From: an uncultured Clostridia bacterium
Lineage (GTDB): Bacteria; Bacillota; Clostridia; Christensenellales; UBA1750
Assembly (NCBI GenBank): GCA_904393115.1
Contig: CAJFMX010000023.1
Span: 1-34,602 of the forward strand
Direction of reading: 5' to 3'
DNA length: 34,602 nucleotides
Position 1 is the first letter of the stretch. Each line of letters opens with the position of its first letter. The notes under the pieces were generated by a model that searched no databases, was not told the DNA's origin, and saw only the letters and a program-made list of their open reading frames with translations. The translations under genes and the position numbers were made by a program. This document shows positions 21,684 to 29,915 of this stretch, one piece after another.

Positions 21684-22649
21684 CTACCTTGCGCCCATCA
21701 GCAGGGCCAGGACGGCCTTCTGCGCGTGCAGGCGGTTCTCCGCCTCGTCAAACACCACGGACTGCGGGCCGTCCATGACCTCGTCCGTGACCTCGCTGCC
21801 GCGGTGCGCGGGCAGGCAGTGCAGGAAGATCGCGTCCGGCTTTGCCAGCTTCAGGACCGCGGAATTGACCTGGTAGTCCGCAAAGTCGCGAGCGCGCTTT
21901 TCGGTCTCCGCCTCCATGCCCATGGAGGCCCACACGTCCGTGTACACCGCGTCCGCGCCGCGGAGCGCCTCGGCGATGTCCGTGGTGATGGTCACGGTGG
22001 AGCCGGCCGCCTTGGCGTTTTCCTTTGCCCAGGAGACGTAGGCCGCCTGCGGCGCGTAGGCCGCGGGCGTTGCGATGGCCACGTCCACGCCGAGCTTGGA
22101 GCAGATGATCATCAGGCTGTTGGCCATGTTGTTGCCGTCGCCGACGAAGGCGAGCTTCCTGCCCGCGAGCGCGCCCTTGTGCTCGTAGAGCGTGAGCAGG
22201 TCCGCCAGCACCTGGCAGGGGTGGTAGTCGTCGGTCAGGCCGTTGATGACCGGGATCTGCCCGTACTTGGCCAGGCCCTCGACGTCGCTCTGGTGGAAGG
22301 TGCGGATCATGATGCCGTCGACAAAGCGGCTGAGCACGTTGGCCACGTCGTAGACGGACTCGCGCGTGCCCAGGCCGATCTCCGGCCCGCTGATGTAGAG
22401 CGCGTGCCCGCCGAGCTGCTGGACGCCCACCTCAAAGGAGACGCGCGTGCGCATGGAGGGCTTGGTGAAGATCAGCGCGACGTTCTTGCCGCGCAGGATG
22501 TGCGTCTGGTCCATGCCGAGCTTGCGCTGCAGCTTGAGCTTGGCCGCAAGGGACAGCACCTGCAGGATCTCGTCCGGCGTGTAGTCCTGCAGGGTCAGCA
22601 GGTGCCGCTGCGCAAACTGCGCCTTGGGCTTGTATTGCAAAAGATCCAT
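21684..22649 (-). CDS. argF: ornithine carbamoyltransferase
   Basis: This 321-residue enzyme makes citrulline from ornithine and carbamoyl phosphate in arginine synthesis. The carbamoyl phosphate loop reads KPSMRTRVSFE; the second position is Met where many enzymes have Thr, a variant found in other OTCases. VGDGNNMANSL and the ornithine-site motif FLHCLPAHRG are intact, and DVWASMG is an OTCase mark that argues against aspartate carbamoyltransferase. The ATG at 22649 has AAGGAGAG about 9 nt upstream. It follows argD by about 19 nt in the argC-argB-argD-argF operon. Confidence 0.95.
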   Translation of the reverse strand: MDLLQYKPKAQFAQRHLLTLQDYTPDEILQVLSLAAKLKLQRKLGMDQTHILRGKNVALIFTKPSMRTRVSFEVGVQQLGGHALYISGPEIGLGTRESVYDVANVLSRFVDGIMIRTFHQSDVEGLAKYGQIPVINGLTDDYHPCQVLADLLTLYEHKGALAGRKLAFVGDGNNMANSLMIICSKLGVDVAIATPAAYAPQAAYVSWAKENAKAAGSTVTITTDIAEALRGADAVYTDVWASMGMEAETEKRARDFADYQVNSAVLKLAKPDAIFLHCLPAHRGSEVTDEVMDGPQSVVFDEAENRLHAQKAVLALLMGAR

Positions 22650-22668
22650 GGGACGATCTCTCCTTCCT

Positions 22669-23868
22669 TTATTCGCCGAGGACTTCGTCCAGCGCGCGGC
22701 AGAGCGCGCCGCAGTCCGCCTCTTCCAGGATCAGGGGCGGCAGGAGCCGGAGCACGTTGCCCGCGGCCGTGCCGGTGACAAAGCCCTTCTCCAGAAGCTT
22801 TGCGACCACCTCCCCGGCGGCAACGTCCTGCGCGAGCGCTATGCCCAGCAGCAGGCCCTCGCCGCGCACGTCCAGGACGGCCGCGGGGTGCTTCTTTGCG
22901 ACCGCCTGCAGCTGCGCCTTCAGATGGGCGCCCGTCTTCCTGGCCTTTGCGGGCAGGTCCTCGGAAAGCAGGGTCTGCACCACCGCCAGCGCCGCCGCGC
23001 AGGCCAGGGGGTTGCCGCCGAAGGTCGAGCCGTGGTCCCCGGGGTGGAAGGCCGCGGCGACCTCCGCCTTGGCCAGCACCGCGCCGATGGGCACGCCGCC
23101 GCCCAGGGCCTTGGCCAGCGTCATGATGTCCGGCACGATGCCGTAGAGCTCGTGGGCAAAGAGCGCGCCGCAGCGGCCCATGCCGGTCTGCACCTCGTCG
23201 ACGATCAGGAGCAGGCCCAGCTCGTCGCAGAGCGCGCGCACGCCCTGGATGTAGTCCGCTTCGCCCACGACCACGCCGCCCTCGGCCTGGATGACCTCCA
23301 GCATCACGGCCGCGGTGTGCGGCGTTGCGGCCGCGCGCAGCGCCGCAAGGTCGCCAAAGGGCACGTTGCGCACGCAGGCCGGCAGGAGCTTGGCATAGGG
23401 CTTCTGATACTTTTCCTGGCCGGTTGCGGCGATGGTGGCCAGCGTCCGTCCGTGGAAGGAGTTGCGCGCCGTCAGGATCTCGTAGCGGTCCTCGCCCTTT
23501 TCATAGAAGTACTTGACGGCCAGCTTCATCGCGCCCTCGTTGGCCTCGGCGCCGCTGTTGCCGAGGAAGACCTTGTCTGCAAAGCTGTTCTCGCAAAGGA
23601 GCTTGGCCAGCTTTGCCTGCGGCTCGATGTAGTAGAGGTTGGAGGTGTGGCAGACCTTGCCCGCCTGCTCGACGATGGCCTTTGTCACCGCCGGGTGGTT
23701 GTAGCCCAGGGCGTTGACCGCGATGCCCGCGAAGAAGTCGGTGTAGGCGCGGCCCTCCGTGTCGTAGAGCGTCACGCCCTGTCCGTGGTCAAAGGCCACG
23801 GGCAGGCGCTTGCCGAAGGTGTTCATGTAATACTGTTCGTCCAGCGCCCGGATTTCGTTGAGGTTCAC
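22669..23868 (-). CDS. argD: acetylornithine aminotransferase
   Basis: This is a 399-residue PLP enzyme of class III that converts N-acetylglutamate semialdehyde to N-acetylornithine. Visible marks are [15 protein letters not shown], the Asp of [14 protein letters not shown], the PLP lysine in [14 protein letters not shown] and [13 protein letters not shown]. The start is GTG at 23868, which overlaps the argB stop (GTGA) and has AAAGGGGGA upstream; the protein then begins [17 protein letters not shown] as the family does. Both ends are complete. Coupling to argB indicates one operon. Confidence 0.95.
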   Translation of the reverse strand: MNLNEIRALDEQYYMNTFGKRLPVAFDHGQGVTLYDTEGRAYTDFFAGIAVNALGYNHPAVTKAIVEQAGKVCHTSNLYYIEPQAKLAKLLCENSFADKVFLGNSGAEANEGAMKLAVKYFYEKGEDRYEILTARNSFHGRTLATIAATGQEKYQKPYAKLLPACVRNVPFGDLAALRAAATPHTAAVMLEVIQAEGGVVVGEADYIQGVRALCDELGLLLIVDEVQTGMGRCGALFAHELYGIVPDIMTLAKALGGGVPIGAVLAKAEVAAAFHPGDHGSTFGGNPLACAAALAVVQTLLSEDLPAKARKTGAHLKAQLQAVAKKHPAAVLDVRGEGLLLGIALAQDVAAGEVVAKLLEKGFVTGTAAGNVLRLLPPLILEEADCGALCRALDEVLGE

Positions 23869-24791
23869 GCCTTGGTCCCCCTTTCTACGTCGTCGTCGGC
23901 ATGGACCATGGTCCCGATGCCCTTGTCGGTGAAGATCTCCAGGATGATGGGGTGGGGAATGGTGCCGTTGAGGATGTGCACGCGGGAGACGCCCTTCTCG
24001 ATGGCGCGCGCGCAGCCCTGCACCTTGGGGATCATGCCGCCGGTGATGACGCCAGAAGCGATGAGCCTTCCCACCTCGCTGACGGACACGGCCGAGATCA
24101 GGGAGGCCGGGTCGTCCGCCTGCATGCGGATGCCGTCCACGTCCGTCAGGAACACGAGCTTTTCCGCCTTCAGGGCCGCGGCGATCTCGCTTGCGGCGGT
24201 ATCGGCGTTGATGTTGTAGCTCTCGCCCTGCGCGTCCACGCCCACGGGCGCGATGACCGGGATGTACTCGTCGTGCGCGAGGAGCTCCAGGAGCTTGACG
24301 TTGACCGAGACGATGTTGCCCACGTACCCCAGGTCCACGCCGTCCTTTGCGGGCTTCTTTTCGACGGTGAGCAGCCCGGCGTCCTTGCCGCACAGGCCGA
24401 TGGCCTTGCCGCCCAGGCTTCCTAAGGCCGAGACGATGTTCTTGTTGAGCTTGCCGGCCAGCACCATCTGCACGACCTCCATGGTCGCCTTGTCCGTGAT
24501 GCGCAGGCCGTTGTGGAACTTGGACTCCACGCCCATCTTGGAAAGCGCGGCGTTGATGTCCGGCCCGCCGCCGTGGACCAGGATGGGGTTGACGCCCACA
24601 TACTTGAGCAGCGTCACGTCCTGCAGGATCTTGGTCGTCAGCTCCTCGTCCACCATGGCGTTGCCGCCGTACTTGATGACCACGGTCTTGCCCGAAAGGG
24701 TCTGGATGTAGGGCAGCGCCTCGATCAGGATATTCGCCTTTTCCACGAGAATGTCACTGTACAGGGGGCTTCCCCCGTTCTTTTTCTCCAC
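23865..24791 (-). CDS. argB: acetylglutamate kinase
   Basis: This is a 308-residue amino-acid kinase that phosphorylates N-acetylglutamate, the second step of arginine synthesis. Substrate and ATP motifs are visible: [35 protein letters not shown] and LTDVDGIR. The extra N-terminal helix before VVIKYGG (about 33 residues) is the form seen in arginine-inhibited, hexameric enzymes, so feedback by arginine is likely. The start is GTG at 24791 with AAGGAGGGG 8 nt upstream. It follows argC by 19 nt, and no argJ lies between them. Confidence 0.95.
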   Translation of the reverse strand: MEKKNGGSPLYSDILVEKANILIEALPYIQTLSGKTVVIKYGGNAMVDEELTTKILQDVTLLKYVGVNPILVHGGGPDINAALSKMGVESKFHNGLRITDKATMEVVQMVLAGKLNKNIVSALGSLGGKAIGLCGKDAGLLTVEKKPAKDGVDLGYVGNIVSVNVKLLELLAHDEYIPVIAPVGVDAQGESYNINADTAASEIAAALKAEKLVFLTDVDGIRMQADDPASLISAVSVSEVGRLIASGVITGGMIPKVQGCARAIEKGVSRVHILNGTIPHPIILEIFTDKGIGTMVHADDDVERGTKA

Positions 24792-24810
24792 TGGTTTCCC
24801 CTCCTTCTTC

Positions 24811-25851
24811 TCACGGGCACAGGGCCGCCGTCGGCAGGCCCATCGTCTCCGGCAGGCCGAAGAGCAGGTTCATGTTCTGCACGGCCTGGCCCGCCGCGCC
24901 CTTGAGCAGGTTGTCCAGCACCGCGCACACGACCACGCGGTGCAGCCGCTCGTCCACCACAAAGCCGATCGCGCAGCGGTTGGAGCCGGTGACGTGCTTG
25001 ACCTCGGGCAGCTGGCCCTCGGGCATGAGGGTGACGAAGGGCTCGCCGGCGTAGGCCGCCTCGAACGAGGCGCGGACCTGCTCCGCGCCGACGCCCGGCG
25101 CAAGGTTCAGGTACACCGTGGCGAAGATGCCGCGCTTGATGGGCACAAGGTGCGGCGTGAACGAGACGAGCACCTCGCCCCCGGCCGCCTTGGTCAGCTC
25201 CTGCTCGATCTCGGAGGTGTGGCGGTGGCGGGCGACGTTGTAGGCCTTCAGGCTCTCGTCCACCTCGCAGAAGTGGGAGTTCGCGCTGGGCTTGGCCCCC
25301 GCGCCCGTCACGCCGGACTTGGCGTCGATGATGACGTTCTCCCGGGAGGCGAGGCCGTCGCGCAGCAGCGGCGCGGCCGCCAGGATCGAGCACGTCGTGT
25401 AGCACCCGGGGTTGCCCACAAGGCGCGCCGCGCGGATCTCCTCCCGGTGCAGCTCCGGCAGGCCGTAGACCGAAACGTCCAGCAGGTCCGGCCGCGCGTG
25501 CGTCACGCCGTACCACGCCTCGTAGGTCTTGACGTCGTCATAGCGGAAGTCGCCGGACATGTCGATGACGCGCGTGCCCGCCTCGTAGAGCTTGGGGATC
25601 ACTTCCCCGGAGGCCCCGTGCGGCAGGGACGTGAACACCACGTCCGACTCCGCCGCAAACTTCTCCGCGTCCAGCGCGACCAGCTCCTTGCGCACCGTGC
25701 CCAGCAGCGACGGATACAGCGCCGCGATGTCCTTTCCCTCATAGGACTGAGAGGATAAATATACAAGCTCAACCTGCGGGTGCTGGCTGAGCAGACGCAC
25801 AAGCTCCGCGCCGACATACCCGGTTGCCCCGACAATCGATGCCTTCACCAT
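24811..25851 (-). CDS. argC: N-acetyl-gamma-glutamyl-phosphate reductase
   Basis: This is a 346-residue NADP-dependent reductase of arginine synthesis. The dinucleotide loop is [16 protein letters not shown] (7-22), the catalytic Cys is in VGNPGCYTT, and the later [12 protein letters not shown] and [11 protein letters not shown] segments are family marks. The ATG at 25851 has AAGGGGG upstream. It is the first gene of the operon and lies behind a promoter overlapped by ARG-box-like sites. Length matches type 1 ArgC. Confidence 0.95.
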   Translation of the reverse strand: MVKASIVGATGYVGAELVRLLSQHPQVELVYLSSQSYEGKDIAALYPSLLGTVRKELVALDAEKFAAESDVVFTSLPHGASGEVIPKLYEAGTRVIDMSGDFRYDDVKTYEAWYGVTHARPDLLDVSVYGLPELHREEIRAARLVGNPGCYTTCSILAAAPLLRDGLASRENVIIDAKSGVTGAGAKPSANSHFCEVDESLKAYNVARHRHTSEIEQELTKAAGGEVLVSFTPHLVPIKRGIFATVYLNLAPGVGAEQVRASFEAAYAGEPFVTLMPEGQLPEVKHVTGSNRCAIGFVVDERLHRVVVCAVLDNLLKGAAGQAVQNMNLLFGLPETMGLPTAALCP

Positions 25852-25883
25852 GGCGAGTCCCCCTTCTCCGATCAAGATGATGT

Positions 25884-25918
25884 GCGTAATTATACGCTTT
25901 TCTGCATAAACATTCAAT
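25884..25918 (-). promoter_or_regulatory. argC promoter overlapped by ARG-box-like operators
   Basis: On the minus strand TTGAAT (25912-25917), exactly 17 nt, then TATAAT (25889-25894). The segment TTGAATGTTTATGCA covers the -35 and resembles the ArgR/AhrC operator (TGAATAAAAATGCA type). A second near-palindrome, GCGTAATTATACGC at 25885-25898 on the plus strand, covers the -10. Repression by an arginine repressor through both sites is likely. No argR gene is in the window. Confidence 0.65.
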
Positions 25919-25967
25919 AGACTCCTTCGCCGTTTTCTGTTAATAAAATGTAAATTTGCAGGACTGC

Positions 25968-25995
25968 TTGCAATTTTTAAGGAAATGTGTACAAT
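25968..25995 (+). promoter_or_regulatory. promoter of araD
   Basis: TTGCAA (25968-25973), 16 nt, then TACAAT (25990-25995). The -10 lies in ATGTGTACAAT, which includes a TTGTAC-like half-site on the minus strand, as seen in AraR operators. The leader is about 65 nt. Confidence 0.6.
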
Positions 25996-26069
25996 GGGGA
26001 GGGATTCGGTGCAAATTCGCGCCGGATTCTCACTATCTTTGGGAAGGGAAAGGATGGAGTCATTCGTCC

Positions 26070-26780
26070 ATGAACAGAGCAGAACTGAAGGATCGTGTCT
26101 GCCGCGCGCACCACGAACTCAAGGACCGTGGCCTGATGATCTACACCTGGGGCAACGTCAGCGCCATCGACCGGGACAGCGGGGAGATCGCTATCAAGCC
26201 CAGCGGCATCCCCTGCGAAACCCTCCGGCCGGAGGACATCGTGGTGATCGACCTTGCGGGCAAGGTTGTGGAGGGGCACTACAAGCCCTCCTCCGACACG
26301 CCGACGCACCTTAGGCTCTACAGCGCCTTTGCGCGGGTGGGCGCCATTGTACACACGCATTCGCTCTTCGCCAGCGCGTGGGCGCAGGCGGGCCGCTCGC
26401 TGCCGTGCCTGGGCGCCACGCACGCGGACTGCTTCCTGGGCTCCGTGCCCTGCACGCGCGCCCTCTCCCTGCACGAGATCACCGGCGATTACGAGACGGA
26501 GATCGGCAACGTGATCGTGGAGACCTTTGAGACCAAGCGCCGCGACCCCCTGCGCACGCCCGCGGTGCTGGTCAACTGCCACGGCCCCTTCACCTGGGGC
26601 GAGACGGTGGAGGACGCGGTCTACAACGCCGTGGTCCTGGAGGAGATCGCGCGCATGTCCCACGTCACCATGCAGATCAACCCCCAGTGCCCGGGCGCGG
26701 GCCGGCCGCTGATGGAGCGCCACTACTTCCGCAAGCACGGGGAGGACGCCTACTACGGCCAGGACCCCGAGGACCTCTGA
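26070..26780 (+). CDS. araD: L-ribulose-5-phosphate 4-epimerase (class II aldolase family)
   Basis: This is a 236-residue enzyme that interconverts L-ribulose 5-phosphate and D-xylulose 5-phosphate, feeding pentoses into the pentose phosphate route. Zinc ligands are in VHTHSLFASAWAQ (His-x-His) and the late NCHGPFTWG; ATHADCF and IKPSGIPCETLRPEDIV are also AraD marks, and the C-terminal HYFRKHGEDAYYGQ is typical of AraD rather than other aldolases. GGATGGAG precedes the ATG at 26070. It stands alone, with its own promoter and terminator; no arabinose kinase, isomerase or transporter is next to it. A related UlaF-type substrate (L-ascorbate route) is possible but less likely. Confidence 0.9.
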   Translation: MNRAELKDRVCRAHHELKDRGLMIYTWGNVSAIDRDSGEIAIKPSGIPCETLRPEDIVVIDLAGKVVEGHYKPSSDTPTHLRLYSAFARVGAIVHTHSLFASAWAQAGRSLPCLGATHADCFLGSVPCTRALSLHEITGDYETEIGNVIVETFETKRRDPLRTPAVLVNCHGPFTWGETVEDAVYNAVVLEEIARMSHVTMQINPQCPGAGRPLMERHYFRKHGEDAYYGQDPEDL

Positions 26781-26789
26781 GCCGCACAC

Positions 26790-26848
26790 AAAAAAAACGG
26801 GCGCCCGGCGCTTCGCTGCAAACGCGAAGCGCCGGGCGCCTCTTTTTT
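26790..26848. terminator. two-way terminator between araD and the esterase gene
   Basis: GGCGCCCGGCGCTTCGC (26800-26816) pairs perfectly with 26824-26840 around a 7-nt loop. T6 follows on the plus strand (26843-26848), and an A run at 26790-26797 gives a T run on the minus strand. It ends both convergent genes. Confidence 0.9.
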
Positions 26849-26867
26849 CGCCGGTTCTTGTTTTTGT

Positions 26868-27683
26868 TTAGAAGGGATTGCCCGCGCCCTTTTCGTCCAG
26901 GCCGAAGAAGTCCAGCGCGCGCTGGATCGTCAGATCCCAGAAGCGCCACTCGTGCTTGTAGCCGTCGAACTCCTCGAACGTGGCGTCAAAGCCGATCTCC
27001 TTGGCGTGGGCCTTGAAGGTCTTGTAGGACTCGTAGAGGAAGTCGTCCTTGCCGATGGCGAAGTAGAACCGGGGCAGGTCCTTGGACCCGGCGAGCTTGT
27101 CCACAAGGCCCCAGGTGTTCTCGTAGCTGGCCTGGAAGGCCGCAAGGCCGCCGCGGTTCTCGACCATGCCGCGGGAGCGGTCGTCCAGGTTGGCGTCGTT
27201 GGTGAAGCCCATCTGGAAGGGGCAGCAGGAGAGCACCGCGGCCGCGGCAAAGCGCTCGGGGTGGTTGAGCGCGTAGACGAGCGTGCCCGTTCCGCCCATG
27301 GAAAGGCCGGCGATGAAGTTGTCCTCCCGCTTGTCCGAGGCCGGGAACCAGCCGTAGATCAGGGGCATGAGCTCCTTGAGGAAGTAGTCGTACATGTTGT
27401 AGCCGATGGAGAAGCGCTCCCAGTTGGCGTAGTTGGCGTTCAGGCCGCTGGGCATGACGACGATGAGGTCCTTTTCGCAGGCGTAGAGCTCGATGTTGCT
27501 CTTGCGGATCCAGTCGCTGTGGTCGCCGAAGGTGCCGTGCAGCAGCCAGAGGACCTTGTACTTCTTTCCGCTGCCGTAGAAGGCGGCGGGCTCGACCTCG
27601 CGGGGCTTGTCGGGCAGGATGACGGAGATCTCATGGTTGTTGTTGAGGTACTGGCTCTCAAAGTTGAACGTAAGCAGGGCCAT
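26868..27683 (-). CDS. alpha/beta-hydrolase esterase, esterase D/tributyrin esterase type
   Basis: This is a 271-residue cytosolic serine esterase of the Esterase_D family (EstA/FrmB-like). The oxyanion segment is LLHGTFGDHSDW, the nucleophile Ser128 lies in GLSMGG, and the catalytic acid and base are probably Asp213 or Asp214 (IGKDDFLYE) and His244 (YKHEWRFWD). There is no signal peptide. GAGGAG lies before the ATG at 27683. It follows the Ntn amidase gene by 36 nt with no terminator between them and ends at the two-way terminator, so it is probably third in a lysR-amidase-esterase unit. Small acyl esters are the likely substrates. Confidence 0.88.
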   Translation of the reverse strand: MALLTFNFESQYLNNNHEISVILPDKPREVEPAAFYGSGKKYKVLWLLHGTFGDHSDWIRKSNIELYACEKDLIVVMPSGLNANYANWERFSIGYNMYDYFLKELMPLIYGWFPASDKREDNFIAGLSMGGTGTLVYALNHPERFAAAAVLSCCPFQMGFTNDANLDDRSRGMVENRGGLAAFQASYENTWGLVDKLAGSKDLPRFYFAIGKDDFLYESYKTFKAHAKEIGFDATFEEFDGYKHEWRFWDLTIQRALDFFGLDEKGAGNPF

Positions 27684-27719
27684 GGTCGTGTCTCTCCTCT
27701 CGTGAATCGTTTTTCCTCT

Positions 27720-28805
27720 CTATTTTAGCGCAGGCGCGCGCTGGGCGCAAGGTCCCTGCGTGCGGCAGAGGAAGTCCGGCGCGCGCCCAAGGTCGAACTG
27801 CGCCATCTCTGTGAGATTTTTCAGCGCGGACAGCTCCACGAACTGCACGCGCGGGTTCTCATAGCTCGTCCAGTAGTACCGCCCGGACTCCGCGCAGAAG
27901 ACGGCGGTGTAGATCGTGTAGTCCCAGGGCACGACGCCCTCGTCGCTCTCGATCGGCTCGCCCGGCTCCCCGACCTCGGCCGCGCCCAGGGGGAAGGCCG
28001 CGCTCGCGAACAGGTGCATCAGGCGCGTCACGCCCTCCGCCTCGCCCGCGGCCCGCGGCGTCAGCGCGCGCAGGAAGCACAGGCGCACAAAGCGCGACGG
28101 CGAGCTGAAGTCCCCGGGCAGGCCCTGCAGGCCGCTGCCGGAAAAGCAGGGCGCGATCTCCTCGCGGGAGAGGCGGACCGGTCCGTGGTCCCGGGCGCGC
28201 AGGCCCGCGTAGTTGAGCAGGTTCGTCCGGTGCCAGGGGAAGGAGGGGCTGTTCGCCAGCACGCCCAGCCCGTTTTCGTAGACGTGGAGGCCGTCCGCGT
28301 CGGGCTCGAGGACCGCGCAGGCGCCGGTGCGGTCGGCGAACATCCAGTGCAGGGGCGGCGTCGCGCCCAGCAGCGGCCAGTCCACGAGCGTGTGGTCGCG
28401 CTGCAGGCACGCCACCGCCTCGCGCACGCTCGCGCAGCTCGACAGCAGGTGCGTCACCAGCGCCGGCGGCTGCAAGGGCTCCGTCTCCTCCCGCGCCTCT
28501 TTGGCGTACTGCGCGTGCTCCCGGTAGTAGAGCTGCGCGCCCATGAGCCCGGCGTCGTTGCCCCCGTCGTAGAAGAGGGGCCCCAGGCCCGGCATGTGCA
28601 GGCCCATGCCCACCACCGCGTGGGCGGAGCGGCGCATCGCGCCGCGCTCGTGCGTGCGGTACGCGCAGCCCGCGGGCGCGAAGGTGACGCGCGTGGGCCC
28701 GGCCATGCGGTTGAAGTCGAAGTTCCGGCCGAAGAGGTGCTTGCCGTCCTGGGTCTCCCAGCTCATGGCGCTGCATCCGGCGGCAAAGGGATTGTTGGGT
28801 TTCAT
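27720..28805 (-). CDS. choloylglycine hydrolase/linear amide C-N hydrolase family (Ntn) protein
   Basis: This is a 361-residue Ntn hydrolase of the bile salt hydrolase/penicillin V acylase family. The N-terminal nucleophile would be Cys11 (AAGCSAMS), followed by Arg27 and Asp30 (GRNFDFNR). Other matches are GGNDAGLMGAQLYY, the Asn region VLANSPSFPWHRTNLLNY and the Arg of PSRFVRL. No start codon places Cys at position 2, and the ATG at 28805 has AAAGGA upstream, so a ten-residue leader must be removed by self-cleavage. There is no signal peptide. It follows the LysR gene by 44 nt. The substrate could be a bile salt, penicillin or N-acyl amide; sequence alone does not decide. Confidence 0.82.
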   Translation of the reverse strand: MKPNNPFAAGCSAMSWETQDGKHLFGRNFDFNRMAGPTRVTFAPAGCAYRTHERGAMRRSAHAVVGMGLHMPGLGPLFYDGGNDAGLMGAQLYYREHAQYAKEAREETEPLQPPALVTHLLSSCASVREAVACLQRDHTLVDWPLLGATPPLHWMFADRTGACAVLEPDADGLHVYENGLGVLANSPSFPWHRTNLLNYAGLRARDHGPVRLSREEIAPCFSGSGLQGLPGDFSSPSRFVRLCFLRALTPRAAGEAEGVTRLMHLFASAAFPLGAAEVGEPGEPIESDEGVVPWDYTIYTAVFCAESGRYYWTSYENPRVQFVELSALKNLTEMAQFDLGRAPDFLCRTQGPCAQRAPALK

Positions 28806-28849
28806 CTGCGTTCCGTCCTTTCCCGCGGGCGCCCGGCCCGCGCTTATCC

Positions 28850-29782
28850 TTAGGGTTGCCGCGCCGGCGCGTTTTCTTGCGCGGGCGCTTCGTCTTTTGC
28901 GCGCGCCGCCTCCGGCGAGCCCAGCCCCTCGAGAAACGACCAGAAGGCCTGCGCCGCGGGCGTAAGCTCCGCGCGGGCGCGGCGCACGGCGGTGACGGTG
29001 GTGCGGATCGCCCCGCCCTCGATGCGGCAGACGGCCAGCCCCTCCCCGACAAAGGACTGCGCCGCGCTCTGCGGCAGCAGCCCCACGCCCAGCCCCTGCG
29101 CCGCAAGGGCCGCGATCGTGTTCGCGCCGTCGCCCTTGAGCAGCAGGCGCGACGTCAGGCCCCGCTCCGCGAAGAGGCGCAGGGCGATGTGCTCCCACCG
29201 GCGGTAGAGCAGCAGCGGCCGCTGGGCGAGGTCCTCCAGCGCGACCTCCCCGCCGGGGGGCAGGTGCTCCCGCCGGCCGACCGCGACCAGCTCCTCCACC
29301 TGCAGGGGGAGCGCCTCCAGGCCCTCGGCCGCAAAGGGCGTGCGCACCAGCGCCACCTCCAGCAGGCCGCTGCGGAGCATGTCCAGAAGATGATAGGTGT
29401 TTTCCTCGCTCAGCTCGTAGACCACGCGCGGCTTTTCCCGGTGGAACGCGGCGAGCCAACCGGGCAGCAGCGTGCCCGCGACCGAGGACACCACCCCCAG
29501 CCGCAGCGTGCCCCCGCCCGAGCGCACGCGGCCCGCGATCTCCTCGGCGGCGCTCTCCCGCAGGGCGAGCATGGCCTTGGCCCGGTCGTAGAGCAGGCGG
29601 CCCTCCTCCGTCATGCGCACCGCGCGCGCCCCGCGCACCAGCAGCGTGCAGCCCAGCTCCTCCTCCAGGGCCTTGATCTGCGCGGTCACCGGCGGCTGGG
29701 AGAGGAAGAGCTTGCGCGCCGCCGCGCTGATGCTCCCCTCCTCCACGGCGGTGACAAAATAGAGCAGCTGCCGAAAGTCCAT
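28850..29782 (-). CDS. LysR-family transcriptional regulator
   Basis: This is a 310-residue regulator. The N-terminal winged helix has the family sequence MDFRQLLYFVTAVEEGSISA, with AARKLFLSQPPVTAQIKALE as the recognition region. The effector domain (about 85-300) contains LRLGVVSSVAGTLLP and a late GLGVGLLP segment. The end is a low-complexity Ala/Glu tail. I start at the ATG at 29782, 8 nt after GGAGGGG, not at the GTG at 29791. It is transcribed away from the ABC exporter genes and toward the Ntn amidase gene 44 nt downstream, so it may control either. The effector is unknown. Confidence 0.9.
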   Translation of the reverse strand: MDFRQLLYFVTAVEEGSISAAARKLFLSQPPVTAQIKALEEELGCTLLVRGARAVRMTEEGRLLYDRAKAMLALRESAAEEIAGRVRSGGGTLRLGVVSSVAGTLLPGWLAAFHREKPRVVYELSEENTYHLLDMLRSGLLEVALVRTPFAAEGLEALPLQVEELVAVGRREHLPPGGEVALEDLAQRPLLLYRRWEHIALRLFAERGLTSRLLLKGDGANTIAALAAQGLGVGLLPQSAAQSFVGEGLAVCRIEGGAIRTTVTAVRRARAELTPAAQAFWSFLEGLGSPEAARAKDEAPAQENAPARQP

Positions 29783-29808
29783 CCTGCGCACCCCTCCCTT
29801 CCCATAGG

Positions 29809-29838
29809 ATTATACTATGGATGGCATGTGAAATCCAT
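29809..29838 (-). promoter_or_regulatory. lysR promoter with ATGGAT palindrome
   Basis: On the minus strand TATAAT is at 29809-29814; the hexamer at normal distance is a weak TGGATT. An inverted repeat ATGGAT/ATCCAT (29817-29822 and 29833-29838) lies just upstream of the -10. A palindrome between divergent promoters is where a LysR protein usually binds. Confidence 0.5.
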
Positions 29839-29840
29839 TC

Positions 29841-29869
29841 TTTTCGTATTCCGCCGGCTGTGCTATACT
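29841..29869 (+). promoter_or_regulatory. promoter of the ABC exporter operon
   Basis: TGCTATACT at 29861-29869 is an extended -10. The hexamer 17 nt upstream is TTTTCG (29841-29846), a weak -35. A GC-rich inverted repeat (29884-29900) lies in the leader just before the ribosome binding site. Confidence 0.55.
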
Positions 29870-29915
29870 GAGGAAACGGAATGCGGGGCCGCCGGCCCCG
29901 GTTGGGAGGATGTGC

